A stretch of 64,000 bases of DNA from Gonocerus acuteangulatus (Eukaryota; Arthropoda; Insecta; Hemiptera; Coreidae). Under the pieces are notes generated by a model. That model was not told the DNA's origin, did no database searches, and worked only from the letters and a program-made list of their open reading frames with translations. The translations under genes and the position numbers were made by a program. Below are positions 54,408-64,000 of this stretch, piece by piece (the first letter of the stretch is position 1; each line of letters opens with the position of its first letter). Where the stretch lies: contig OX328126.1 of the NCBI GenBank assembly GCA_946811695.1, forward strand, positions 5,044,962 through 5,108,961, written 5' to 3'.

Positions 54408-57400
54408 ATGAACTGCTCCAAGTGTTCCAAGGCGTTTTCTAGGATTGACAATAGGATTCGTCATGAGCAAATATGCCGCGCTTGCAATCTTTGCGGCCAG
54501 TTGGGGATACATGACTGCCCAGGGAGACCCTGCGCGCACTGCAGCTTTCGCTTCAGTAACCTTCACAACTTGGAGCGTCATGAGAGCTGTTGTGGTCAGC
54601 CGCCTGCGAAACGACGGCGAGGAGAGCCTAGCAACGAAGAGCTACTAGGTGAGCTGCCAGACTCTAGCGGAATAGTAGAATATGAGACTGCATTCAAAAG
54701 TAGGTTAAGATCTTTTTTTATTAGGTCCGAGACTAACTCAGATATTCCTAGGTTTTGTACGTCTGTAAGGCATATTATTAAGGATAAGATAAGTAATAGT
54801 ATAGTAGAACATCATAGTATTAAGTTTAATTTAGTTTTAGATTGTCTGATGACTAATGTAAGTGGAGATGAGTTATCGGTAACAGTAAAAACTAAAAATA
54901 GCCCCGTTTTCGCTGATACAGATATAGATGAACTTCTTAATACGATGTGTGAGAAATTGGATAAGGAGCTTGAGGAGTCTCAATTAAAACGTAGCGGTTG
55001 GACCTTAGCTGCAATCGATGGGATGCGATTAAAAATTAATAAATATAACCCGTTGAGAGGTAGTAGTTATATCGAACTACCCGCTAAGATAAGAAATAGG
55101 AAGGCTTGTATTAATGTTCAAAACAATGACTCTAGATGCTTCGTATATTCAGTCTTAGCCAAATTTGCATCGGAGCACCCTAATAGAGTTTCTGTTTATT
55201 CTACTCTTGAGAGCCGATATGATTTCTCCCACTTGACTTTCCCCACACCTGTAAAGGATATAAAACAGTTCGAAAAACTCAATAATATTTCGATCAATGT
55301 GTTCGGGCTGGATAAAGATCTTAACGTTTATCCCATAAAAGTCGTTGAATCCGAGCTTCCGGATCATAGAGATCTCCTACTACTAGAGCAAGATGAGCTT
55401 TCTCACTATGTATACATTAAGGATTTCGATAGATTAGTGGGAACGCAAGTTTCGAAACGTCATGCTAAAAAGCTTATTTGCAAGCGGTGTTTCACCCATT
55501 TTGATAATAGAATAAAGCCAGCTTCTGAAAAAATGGCGGATCATAAAGTGTATTGTATAAAAAACCCTCCTACCCGAGTTGAGCTACCTACTAATAAGAC
55601 GTATGTAGAATTCGAGCACGTGGAGAGATCGTTAAGAGTTCCTTACGTCATATATTGTGATTTTGAAAGCGTACTGAGACCTATACATACATGTCAGCCC
55701 GATCCGAGCGCGTCATATACGCTCAACTATCAGCTCCACGAGCCTATGAGTTTTTGCTGCTACCTAAAAATGTCCGACGAAGTCGCTCATCTAGAGACAC
55801 CTCTACCTAAGGAGCCGTACTTATACAGAGGAAAGGATGCTGGTAAGCATCTAATGGAATACCTGATAAAGATCGCAGAGATGGTATCAGATCTCTATAG
55901 GACGTACGCTCCAATGAACCCCCTGACCAGCGAGGAAGCGCAACGACACGAGGCAAGCACGCATTGCTACATGTGTGATAAGCCGTTTACTTCGACGGAT
56001 ATTAAGGTTAAAGATCATAATCATCTCACAGGCTTATTTAGAGGTAGCGCACACCAGTCTTGCAATCTACGATATTCAACCCCTTCGTTTTTACCGGTAT
56101 TGTTTCATAACCTCTCGTCATACGATGCTCATCATATAGTGAGACAGTTGGGGTGTAATACTAAGAAGATATCGGTGATCCCCAACACCGAAGAGAAGTA
56201 CATCTCGTTTAGCAAATCAGTGACGGAAACCCTAGAGCTCCGCTTTTTGGATACTTTTAGATTCATGTCAAGCAGTCTAGACAGCTTAGCTAAAAATTTA
56301 CCGGAGCTACGTGAGATTTCAAAATTTTACCCTCCAGAACATGTTCAACTATTATCGCGTAAGGGGGTATTCCCATACGATTACGTCACTGGTTGGAGCA
56401 CGTTAGAGGGGCAAGCATTGCCGGACAAAACGTATTTTTATAATAAGTTAACGGATACATCCGTTTCTGATGAAGACTACCAGCACGCTATAAATGTGTG
56501 GAATACATTTAAATGCCGCACCATAGGGGAGTATAGCGACCATTATCTCAGAACGGATGTATTACTGCTATCGGATGTCTTCGAAGTATTTAGAGATATA
56601 ACCCTGAAGACGCATAAGCTCGACCCCTGTAACTACTTCACCCTCCCCGGACTTTCTTGGGATGCCATGCTCCGCTTTACAGGTGTGAGACTTCAACTGC
56701 TCACCGATTATGACATGATCTTAATGATTGAGCGAGGAATACGAGGAGGAATATGCCAGGTATCGCACAGGTTCATCGAAGCTAATAATAAATACTTGAA
56801 TAACTATAATCCTAATGAGCCATCGTCGTATATCGTTTATCAAGATGCTAATAATTTATATGGACATGCAATGGTGCAATCGCTACCCTATGGGGGGTTT
56901 GAATGGGTGGAGGGTGATATAGATCTAAGCAAACTCTCACCTGACTATGGATATATCCTAGATGTTGATGTCGACTACCCTCAAGAGCTACACGATTTGC
57001 ACAACTCCCTACCATTTCTACCTGACAATATAGAGGTGAGTGAGCACAGGAAACTAGTCCCTCATTTAAATCCTAGGAGAAATTATATCGTCCATTACGT
57101 AGCTCTCAAGCAGGCTTTAGACCATGGCCTCATTTTAAAGAAAATTAATAGAGCGATAAAATTTCGGCAGTCTAAATGGCTCGAACCCTACATTTCCCAT
57201 AATACTCAACTTCGAACAACTGCTCGCACGGCTTTTGAAAAAGATCTATATAAACTTTATAACAACTCGGTTTTCGGTAAAACTATGGAAAATGTCAGAA
57301 ATCGAATGAATATGCAGCTTGTGTGCGACGCTAAAAAGATTGAAAAAATGGTTTCGAAAAATAATTTTATTGATAGGACTATATACACTGAGAACCTAGC

Positions 57401-58055
57401 TGCTATACATTTGTTAAAGAATAAAGTAAAATTTAATAAGCCCCTTTACATCGGGCTAAGTGTTTTAGATCTTTCAAAGACTACCATGTACGCCTACCAC
57501 TACGACGTTATGATGCCTCAATTCGGCCCTGAAAGGTTAATCCTATCTTATACAGATACGGATTCATTCATATATAAGATATTTACTGAAGATATATTCC
57601 AGGATTATATAGATCTCCTACCGTATTTGGATACATCCGACTTCCCTCCCGATCATAAGTGTTTCTCGACTCTGAACAAAAAGGTATTAGGTAAATTCAA
57701 AGATGAGACCAATGGGGAGCTAATAAATGCGTTTGTAGGGCTTCGGGCAAAAATGTATGCAATACTTATCGATAAACGTGAAATTCGAAAAGCTAAAGGT
57801 GTTAAGAAAGCCGTGTTGAAAAATAAAATCACCTTTCAAGATTATGTCTCTTGCCTAAAAACCCATGATACAGCTCGTCATCCCATGAAGTTTATCCGTT
57901 CATCCAAACATTTTATTTATAGTACAGAAGTTAATAAAATATCTCTATCAGCGAACGATGACAAAAGGTATATTCTTAAAGATAACGTCTCCACTCTAGC
58001 ATTAGGTCATTATAAGATACCTTCGGACAACTTACTTGCGCTCCCTAATACTTAA
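54408..58055 (+). CDS. PolB: DNA polymerase B (protein-primed type)
   Basis: 1215 aa from the ATG after the promoter. The N-terminus has Cys/His zinc-finger-like pairs (CSKCSKAF, CNLCGQLGIHDC, CAHCSFRF). The 3'-5' exonuclease carries Exo I YCDFES (Asp418, Glu420), Exo II HNLSSYD (568-573) and Exo III YLRTD (713-717). The polymerase has motif A YQDANNLYG (Asp813), motif B KLYNNSVFG (949-957) and motif C YTDTDSF (Asp1050, Asp1052). DANNLYG and NNSVFG variants are typical of Polinton and related protein-primed polymerases, which copy linear genomes from a terminal protein. All catalytic residues are present and the frame is uninterrupted. Poly(A) signal at 58444. Confidence 0.96.
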   Translation: MNCSKCSKAFSRIDNRIRHEQICRACNLCGQLGIHDCPGRPCAHCSFRFSNLHNLERHESCCGQPPAKRRRGEPSNEELLGELPDSSGIVEYETAFKSRLRSFFIRSETNSDIPRFCTSVRHIIKDKISNSIVEHHSIKFNLVLDCLMTNVSGDELSVTVKTKNSPVFADTDIDELLNTMCEKLDKELEESQLKRSGWTLAAIDGMRLKINKYNPLRGSSYIELPAKIRNRKACINVQNNDSRCFVYSVLAKFASEHPNRVSVYSTLESRYDFSHLTFPTPVKDIKQFEKLNNISINVFGLDKDLNVYPIKVVESELPDHRDLLLLEQDELSHYVYIKDFDRLVGTQVSKRHAKKLICKRCFTHFDNRIKPASEKMADHKVYCIKNPPTRVELPTNKTYVEFEHVERSLRVPYVIYCDFESVLRPIHTCQPDPSASYTLNYQLHEPMSFCCYLKMSDEVAHLETPLPKEPYLYRGKDAGKHLMEYLIKIAEMVSDLYRTYAPMNPLTSEEAQRHEASTHCYMCDKPFTSTDIKVKDHNHLTGLFRGSAHQSCNLRYSTPSFLPVLFHNLSSYDAHHIVRQLGCNTKKISVIPNTEEKYISFSKSVTETLELRFLDTFRFMSSSLDSLAKNLPELREISKFYPPEHVQLLSRKGVFPYDYVTGWSTLEGQALPDKTYFYNKLTDTSVSDEDYQHAINVWNTFKCRTIGEYSDHYLRTDVLLLSDVFEVFRDITLKTHKLDPCNYFTLPGLSWDAMLRFTGVRLQLLTDYDMILMIERGIRGGICQVSHRFIEANNKYLNNYNPNEPSSYIVYQDANNLYGHAMVQSLPYGGFEWVEGDIDLSKLSPDYGYILDVDVDYPQELHDLHNSLPFLPDNIEVSEHRKLVPHLNPRRNYIVHYVALKQALDHGLILKKINRAIKFRQSKWLEPYISHNTQLRTTARTAFEKDLYKLYNNSVFGKTMENVRNRMNMQLVCDAKKIEKMVSKNNFIDRTIYTENLAAIHLLKNKVKFNKPLYIGLSVLDLSKTTMYAYHYDVMMPQFGPERLILSYTDTDSFIYKIFTEDIFQDYIDLLPYLDTSDFPPDHKCFSTLNKKVLGKFKDETNGELINAFVGLRAKMYAILIDKREIRKAKGVKKAVLKNKITFQDYVSCLKTHDTARHPMKFIRSSKHFIYSTEVNKISLSANDDKRYILKDNVSTLALGHYKIPSDNLLALPNT

Positions 58056-58449
58056 TAAGTTAAGGATGGTTGTAAATATAAGTTAAGGTTAGTTGTAAAT
58101 CTAAGTTAAGGTTGGTTGTAAATCTGAGTTAAGGATAGATAAGCTATTTCTTGTAAATCTAAGTTAAGGATAGATAAGCTATTTTTGTAAATCTGAGTTA
58201 AGGATAGATAAGCTATTTTTGTAAATCTAAGTTAAGGTGGTTGTACATCTAAGTTAAGGAAAGTTAGTTTTAAATTAGCACTTTGTAAAAGTTAAGGCTA
58301 GTTGTAAACCTTTTTGTACATTTAAATTAACTACTAAGTTAAGGGAAGTTGTAAATCTTTTTGTACATTTAAATTAACTACTAAGTTAAGGGAAGTTGTA
58401 AATCTTTTTGTACATTTAAGTTAACCTTTTTATGTTATAACAAAATAAA
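58056..58449 (+). repeat. PolB 3' region: ~35-bp AAGTTAAGG repeats and poly(A) signal
   Basis: AAGTTAAGGATAGATAAGCT and TTGTAAATCTAAGTTAAGG recur about ten times, later with a TTTTTGTACATTTAAATTAA insert. AATAAA at 58444-58449 ends the region. Confidence 0.85.
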
Positions 58450-58741
58450 ACACGTTTTATCCTGAACATGCCTATTTATTTATCCTATTGACACTTTTAT
58501 CACCCCGACATCGCCATAAGTGAGTGATCTGTTACAATAAAATAATTATTCCACTCACTTGTTCGTGTTGAAGGTTCTTGCAGCTGTAGGATGCCTACTG
58601 AGAAGTCTGTTGGATGGAGGGGCGAGGTAAAGATAAGGAGCAGTCCCTCTATCACATATCGCCTACACGATTAATGTGAGAGAGCGAAACTGTTATTTAT
58701 TCTAAACACTATAATACTAAGATTACAACCTCCTATTACCC

Positions 58742-59000
58742 TCAGAGCCCTCGTAACAGGTCACGAGGGCCTTGAGGGTAGTAGAGGTATCTGTTTCATA
58801 CGGCACACTAGTGGTCAGTACTATGCTCCGGCCACTCATTACCTGCTTCAACTGCTAGAGTCATCCCAGGTACCCATTATTAAAGGCTGGGTTAGCCTAG
58901 GGACGGCTATGAACGAAGACACTAGTGCTTAGTGCTTGCTTGGGATATGACCTCTAGCTTATTAGTCAAGTGCTCTACCACTCACCCTATGCTTAACAAA
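58742..59000 (-). mobile_element. Old SINE copy inside the Polinton
   Basis: Shares order and wording with the SINE at 62510-62832: GGTATCTG, CGACTGCTAGAGTCAT-like, AAAGGCTGGGTTNGCCTAGG, GACGGCTATG, GTGCTCTACCACT. It is much shorter and its tRNA-like head is eroded. No target duplication was found. Confidence 0.65.
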
Positions 59001-59271
59001 CTCTTACAAGCTGTGATATGTATCTAGACGCTCGTCACACTATATGTTATTGATTTTGAGGATACGTCAGTACAGCTGGTTACTACTGACTAACACTGCT
59101 TTCGCTAAGGAAATTATGAAAAACATACTGCGCGCTATTGATCGCAGCATCACTTCATAGAGGCGCTTACAGCTGCGCTCAGTACGTTGAAGGACCTCCA
59201 GCTTCGTGAAGAAAATGGCGGAGCGTGTTTTTTCTAATTCCAAAAAACATCGTAAGAACCTACCTCTTTAA

Positions 59272-59533
59272 CGTGCTATTAACCTAGGCCAGCATCGCGT
59301 CAAAGCAATGAACAGCGTGGCGTTAGCTTATTGGCGGCGTCAGCTGACTGGTAATGTTTCAAACTTGGAAGCGCGCTAATAGATGACCCGCGCTATTAAC
59401 CTAGGGCAGCACCGCGTCAAAGCACTGTCGTCAACAGCGCGACGTTAGCTTATTGGCGGCGTCAGCTGTCCGGCGACGTTTCAAACGTGGAAACGCGCTA
59501 ACAGACGAAACGCGCTATTAACCTAGGTCAGGG
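59272..59533. repeat. ~120-bp direct repeats next to right TIR, 2.2 copies
   Basis: GCTATTAACCTAGG starts units near 59273, 59391 and 59512. Each full unit has GCGTCAAAGCA, TTAGCTTATTGGCGGCGTCA and GTTTCAAACNTGGAA. The inverted CCAAT (ATTGG) next to GCGTCAGCTG recurs at the same place in both. The GC content and position suggest a regulatory or replication-related repeat. Confidence 0.8.
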
Positions 59534-59546
59534 TCGTTTCAGGTCA

Positions 59547-59801
59547 GCTTCGTGAGGAAGATGTCGGCTGGCCGACACTGTTTTCCTTGTAGCTGATGGC
59601 GTCGCGCGACGTCGTCGCTGATGACGTCCCTGATGACGTAGCTGCCTACGTAGCTGTGACGTCACTGTGACGTCAGCTGGCTGACACTGTTTTCCTTGCA
59701 GGAAACTTAGCTGGTTGGTAGTACTCAAGCTGATGACGTCAGCTGGTTTACACTGGTTTCCGTACGAAATGAGGGCCGAGAACGCTCCAATTCTCACTAC
59801 T
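59547..59801 (-). repeat. Right terminal inverted repeat, 255 bp
   Basis: Exact reverse complement of 45142-45396 except for one C/A difference (in CAGCCGCCATC versus CAGCCGACATC). It ends CTCACTACT. Confidence 0.96.
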
Positions 59802-59807
59802 AATTTG
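59802..59807. repeat. Target-site duplication, right (AATTTG)
   Basis: AATTTG directly after the right TIR, identical to 45136-45141. Confidence 0.95.
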
Positions 59808-60470
59808 TAATATATTTCAATAGAAAGCCCGCCAGATAAAGCCGCCGCAAGGAGCGCTTTCTACCACTAGAGTGACTCTATCCTGTTCCCGCGTTAGATC
59901 AAAATACGATAATATGAGGTTTTTTGTATTTATTACGTAGTGTAATAGGTACCATGTGTAAACATAACTCTGGAAGCAAATTCATAATTGATCAGTTACT
60001 CATTACAAATTTAAAAGAGAACTATTCATGTTTTTATTTTATTTATGTAGGATATTTTAAGCAAATTGTTCTGGAAAGCAGTCTACACTACCCAAATTCT
60101 GAGGAAAGTGCTTAGTTATGCAGCTCCTGCGTGACGGACTTTTGTAATATGTTATAGTACGTATATTATAGTACCTTAACCATATTAGAACTTTATTTAT
60201 CGATTTATAGGGTGAAAATCGGCCTTGGACTTCACCAATAAACCACTTTCTTTTACATGTAAACATATCTCATCAATCAACGGCAAAGTTTCTCTAATAA
60301 GACAGGCACACAAAATAAAAAAGTGGAATTTTTCAAAAACACCATACATATATTCGTATGCATTTCGAGAAATTGAATCCGAATCCGTAGTCCGTTTCAC
60401 TCCAGCACGTCAGGTTTAATGGGAGTTGAAGGTATTAAATTTCGTATGAAGTCGTTAAAGAAGAAATAAT
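59808..60470. other. No gene recognised
   Basis: Short frames only. CTCCTGCGTGACGGACTTTT near 60123 is the reversed 5' end of the AGTCCG...CGCTA family, so a stub of it is present. Confidence 0.5.
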
Positions 60471-60750
60471 TAGAGTTTCCGTGGTTTTGAGTTTTGCTGC
60501 ATTCGAATCCGAGGTCTGTTTCAATCCATCGGCGCAAAATCAAGGTCATTTCAAGGAGAAATAATTAGAGTTTCCGTGGTTTTGAGTTTTGCTGCATTCG
60601 AATCCGAGGTCTGTTTCAATCCATCGGCGCAAAATCAAGGTCATTTCAAGGAGAAATAATTAGAGTTTCCGTGGTTTTGAGTTTTGCTGCATTCGAATCC
60701 GAGGTCTGTTTCAATCCATCGGCGCAAAATCAAGCTGATTTCAAGGAGAA
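60460..60750. repeat. 95-bp tandem repeat, 3 copies
   Basis: GAAATAATTAGAGTTTCCGT starts each unit, with CATTCGAATCCGAGGTCTGT inside. TTTCCG occurs at 60476, 60571 and 60666. Confidence 0.95.
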
Positions 60751-61006
60751 ATATCGTAGATACAAAAGCAAACTAACGAATGTGAAAAATGCATCTTTCA
60801 TTGTCAATCTTTACTAATTTCTGCTGGACTTATGTACGGCATATACTTCATTCTGACTTCACTCTATTAAAGGGAAAGTATTCCACTATCAAAAGGACAA
60901 ATCTGCCGAATATTTGACTGTCCAAAAAAAGTTATGAATAAATACTTTTCCACTCTGAAAAGTGTTGATTTTCATATTCGTTAGTTTGCTTTTGTATCGA
61001 CGATAT
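60751..61006. mobile_element. Small MITE with ~37-bp inverted ends
   Basis: ATATCGTAGATACAAAAGCA continues AACTAACGAATGTGAAAA at 60751 and is mirrored to 61006 (GTATCGACGATAT). The right end is duplicated once more just downstream (to about 61040). No coding capacity. Confidence 0.75.
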
Positions 61007-61674
61007 CTGTATAGTTAGTTTGCTTTTGTATCGACGATATGTTTATTTTGCAAAAAATGAATCTGCAGTCAAAAATACTTTTTTTTTTTTTTTGACTGCA
61101 GATACTTTTTTTCCAAAATAGATATATTTCTGCTAGAGCGAAGGACAGTGATGAGATAGCTGGCTTCTTCTTCACCACCTTTTGCTCTGCAGTATTTAAG
61201 GGATTAAAGTGACCTTAAGATCGTGCTTTGCCCAACCTGCTTCCAATAAATGATTTTGGGGTACTGGTTATTAGTATCAATGAAGTATTAAGGAACGTTT
61301 TTTGTTAGCACTTCAAGATTGATTTGATGTGTTGTCGTTATTACCGAGTTTTCCTGAAACAGGAAGGAAACTCGCCGAAATAACAGTAAAACTAAGTCCC
61401 GTTCAAGCCCCAGACTTTGCAATAGAAATGGTTTCGCCGCTTGGAATACAGCCAGATTTCATAGGACAATGGCTCGTTGGAATAACTCAATTCTTCTCTT
61501 ACGGTTCTTTTGAACGCCCATTTCTCGCTTTCATTGCTTTATGAAACCATTTTAGGTGAAAATAGCGGACATTTATTCCTGGTCATAAATTATAAATTAA
61601 CCAACTTCATGGAACTAATGGTTCGAATTATTTTCATATTACTTCATTAACTTTCATATCACTAATTATTCAAC
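61007..61674. other. No gene; small hairpin
   Basis: CTGCAGTCAAAAA and TTTTTGACTGCAG around 61062-61103 form a short hairpin across a poly-T. The frame at 61329-61544 is not recognised. Confidence 0.5.
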
Positions 61675-62360
61675 TGTAATAATAATTTACTATTACAATA
61701 TCATAGGTAACCAACATATAACTGTAATAATAATTTACTATTACAATATCATAGGTAACCAACATATAACTGTAATAATAATTTACTATTACAATATCAT
61801 AGGTAACCAACATATAACTGTAATAATAATTTACTATTACAATATCATAGGTAACCAACATATAACTGTAATAATAATTTACTATTACAATATCATAGGT
61901 AACCAACATATAACTGTAATAATAATTTACTATTACAATATCATAGGTAACCAACATATAACTGTAATAATAATTTACTATTACAATATCATAGGTAACC
62001 AACATATAACTGTAATAATAATTTACTATTACAATATCATAGGTAACCACCATATAACTGTAATAATAATTTACTATTACAATATCATAGGTAACCAACA
62101 TATAACTGTAATAATAATTTACTATTACAATATCATAGGTAACCAACATATAACTGTAATAATAATTTACTATTACAATATCATAGGGAACCAACATATA
62201 AATCACCATTTCTCAAATATTTCCTTAACGCCTACTAGTGTTTAGTTTATCTAATTATTCAACTGTAATAATAATTTACTATTACAATATCATAGGTAAC
62301 CAACATATAACTGTAATAATAATTAACTATTACAATATCATAGGTAACCAACATATAAAT
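61675..62360. repeat. 48-bp tandem repeat, ~11 + 2 copies
   Basis: The unit has AACTGTAATAATAATTTACT, ATTACAATATCATAGG and TAACCAACATAT. About eleven near-identical copies end near 62200; after a short break, two more follow at 62258-62358, and both blocks share the same 3' flank (AAATCACCATTTCTCAAATA). An open minus-strand frame is a consequence of the 16-codon period. Confidence 0.97.
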
Positions 62361-62509
62361 CACCATTTCTCAAATATTTTTTGCCTACTAGTGTTTAGTT
62401 CATCTAATTGATTATTTTTTTGGATTTATTTGTTTCACAACTTTTGGCAATTATATGTATAGTATTTTATCAGTAGATACATATTAAAAACAAAAAACAA
62501 AAAGTCAGT

Positions 62510-62832
62510 CCCGTAAAAGGCCTAGAGGGCCCTGAGGGGCAGATACTATACAGGTATCTGATTCATGACCATACGACACACTAGGTAGATAGTGTGGTCA
62601 GTCCGCCTGATTTTCCCCTTGGCTGCTTCGACTGCTAGAGTCATTAGCAACCAAGGTACCCATTGATAAATTAATTAAAGGCTGGGTTGGCCTAGGGACG
62701 GTCATGGAGGCCGAATCCAACCCTTGAGCGAAGACACTGGAAGATAAAAATCTTTAGTTCTTGCTCGGGATTTGAACTCAGGTCCTCCAGCATATTGGAC
62801 CAATGCTCTACCACTGAGCTAACCTCGCCTCC
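62510..62832 (-). mobile_element. tRNA-derived SINE (second family)
   Basis: On the minus strand it begins GGCGAGGTTAGCTCAGTGGT (A box region) and GAGTTCAAATCCC (B box), i.e. a tRNA-like head of about 75 nt. A body with GACCGTCCCTAGGCCAACCC and a 3' part with CCTCAGGGCCCTCTAGGCC follow. A poly-C of about 12 lies at its 5' edge. A shortened relative lies inside the Polinton. Confidence 0.8.
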
Positions 62833-62842
62833 CCCCCCCCCC

Positions 62843-63052
62843 TAAATATTCAACATTGTGTATATCAAAACATTTTACAAATCTTGATAATAATCATAGT
62901 GATAATATTATGTTACTTTCTGGCTATTTTTGATCAGTAAGTCATGTGGAATTGGTAGGTCTTTGATTACAAATAATTATCAGAAATGTTATTTTTTAAT
63001 TTATAACACCTCCTACAAACATTCCTGTAAATATTACGTTTTTTTTTTTTTT

Positions 63053-63094
<42 letters not shown>
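62843..63094. other. AT-rich DNA and long poly-T
   Basis: About 55 T residues with one C (63040-63095) directly precede the TAGCGCGG terminus of copy H. On the minus strand this is an A-run following that element's 3' end, as seen in shorter form at other copies. Confidence 0.7.
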
Positions 63095-63097
<3 letters not shown>

Positions 63098-64000
63098 CGC
63101 GGTTCCTCCCTCCCACCATAGGGACCTCATGACGCAATCCGGAAGTGCCGAAACATGGTTTATGGGCAAAATTCGCGCGAAAACATAGTTGCGCTTACTT
63201 CATATCCTTGCAAGCACTCGTTTTATAGGCCTAGGAAACGAATGCAACCATTTTTAAGGGTGCGTTTACACCTGACACTTCTCGCAGGAAATATATGTCA
63301 GGTATCGGATAGATATTCTCTTGAAGGTTTCCATACTGACAGAAATAGGTATACATTTATGTCATGGATATGTATAGGACAGTTCTGGATTTGTTCTAAT
63401 TTGCGATAAATTCACCAAAAGCACAAATAATCAGTGTTTACATCTGTTGGTATAGAAGTGTCGACAATACACCTTGTAGCCAAGATATTTATCTCTGAAA
63501 TTAAATTCTTCTCGTAAAAATCTGTGTTTACACCTGGTGGTATAGAAGTTTCGACACTTATAGTTCGTGATAGAAATATATATCTCAGACATAAATTGCT
63601 CATGGTTTACACTAGTCGCAATTTCTGTCTGATATAAATTTCCTGCAATAACTAGCAAGTGTAAACCCACCCTAAGGTGATAGCTTAAACAGTTTTTCGA
63701 GAAAAGGGGGGGAAATAGTGGTTGAGTCAAGTTAATTGTTTGGGTACTTAGAATCATCGCATTCAGTTAAAATATTTTCTGAATGTTTGAAATTCACATA
63801 AACAAAGATGAATTTGGGTTGGCTTTAAGGAAGGATTAGAATAAAATATTTTAATTATAAAATTGAAAGGTTTTAGGAACTTCGTATATTTTCCTTAATA
63901 TCTCGAAAACGGTTGAGAATCTTGGTAAGCAGAAGGTTACCATTCGAAAGCTTACTAATTGCTCTACAAAAAAGATTCTGAAGCAATTTTCGATTTGGCG
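63095..64000 (-). mobile_element. Interspersed repeat family copy H, runs off the window
   Basis: Minus strand: the interior matches copy B, and the 3' end is GGAACCGCGCTA at 63095. The 5' end lies beyond 64000. It is interrupted by a MITE at 63258-63672. Confidence 0.75.
63255..63675. mobile_element. PIF/Harbinger-like MITE with TAA target duplication
   Basis: The element is 63258-63672, with GGGTGCGTTTACAC at the left and GTGTAAACCCACCC at the right, flanked by TAA on both sides. Other copies of the host repeat read straight through this point (ACCATTTTCAAGGCGATAGC in reverse at copy B), giving an empty site. A 3-bp TWA target is a PIF/Harbinger feature. Confidence 0.8.

Larger units (their letters stand above)
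45142..59801 (+). mobile_element. Complete Polinton/Maverick (adintovirus-like) element
   Basis: A 14,660-bp element bounded by 255-bp TIRs (one mismatch) and a 6-bp target duplication, starting AGT and ending ACT. It encodes the Polinton core set: PolB, DDE integrase with chromodomain, packaging ATPase, adenain-like protease, major and minor jelly-roll capsid proteins. Accessories are a PLA2-domain protein, a BIR-RING protein, a fibre-like protein and two repeat proteins. All identified genes lie on the + strand. No stop codon interrupts any gene; the only break is the frame change between PLA2 and protease. Near-identical TIRs and an exact target duplication imply recent insertion. Either an endogenised virus or an active self-synthesising transposon fits. 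Confidence 0.96.

Noticed and set aside
61670..62209. 179-codon minus-strand Tyr/Val repeat frame
   Set aside because: It follows a 48-bp satellite with a 16-codon period.

Overview
The window looks like a stretch of arthropod (probably insect) nuclear DNA. It is AT-rich and repeat-dominated: Jockey-like and RTE-like LINEs, tRNA- and 5S-headed SINEs, hAT-like and PIF/Harbinger-like MITEs, (TA)n runs and about a dozen minisatellite arrays. I found no convincing host gene and no bacterial-style operon. The host assignment is inference from the repeat types and from TCAGTC initiator boxes, which fit the arthropod Pol II Inr.

The main object is a complete, apparently recent Polinton/Maverick (adintovirus-like) element at 45142-59801, 14,660 bp. 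It has 255-bp terminal inverted repeats that differ at one position and a perfect 6-bp target duplication (AATTTG). All recognised genes are on the + strand. The left block (45.4-47.7 kb) holds accessory genes: a small Cys-rich protein, a BIR-RING inhibitor-of-apoptosis homologue, two W/LSE-repeat proteins and one unknown. The middle block (47.8-51.6 kb) is the virion module: a PLA2-domain protein, an adenain-like cysteine protease that has no ATG of its own and follows a 12-A run in the -1 frame, minor capsid (penton), a 42-aa ORF, the double-jelly-roll major capsid protein and an A32/FtsK-like packaging ATPase. Its ORFs overlap head to tail and end in one poly(A) signal. The third block (51.7-54.2 kb) has an acidic-hinge protein, a tail-fibre-motif protein and a chromodomain DDE integrase. 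The last block is a protein-primed-type DNA polymerase B (54.4-58.1 kb). Several blocks have their own TATA box plus TCAGTC initiator. The TIRs carry clustered TGACGTCA (CRE/ATF) palindromes. Together the genes cover replication (PolB), integration (INT), capsid assembly, maturation and packaging (MCP, mCP, PRO, ATP), probable membrane penetration (PLA2) and blocking of cell death (IAP).

0-13 kb: a 2.2-kb fold-back element split by a copy of an interspersed repeat family (5' AGTCCG..., 3' ...ACCGCGCTA). Then small satellites, further copies of that family, a 1.25-kb near-palindrome with a hammerhead-like motif, and LINE wreckage (an RNase H-side tail and an RTE-like RT with an internal 82-bp expansion).

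13-20 kb: a tandemly amplified SINE head (166-bp unit) interrupted by about 5 kb holding a gag-like ORF and a near-complete Jockey-like element on the minus strand.

20-35 kb: MITEs, a very long inverted-repeat structure enclosing a 96-98-bp satellite of about 36 copies, an 84-bp-arm perfect hairpin, a 5S-rRNA-derived SINE and a tRNA SINE.

35.6-43.3 kb: four large, homogeneous tandem arrays (60, 94, 49 and 96 bp) plus a TIR MITE. 60-64 kb, right of the Polinton: more short tandem arrays, a tRNA-derived SINE and a further repeat-family copy with a nested TAA-target MITE.
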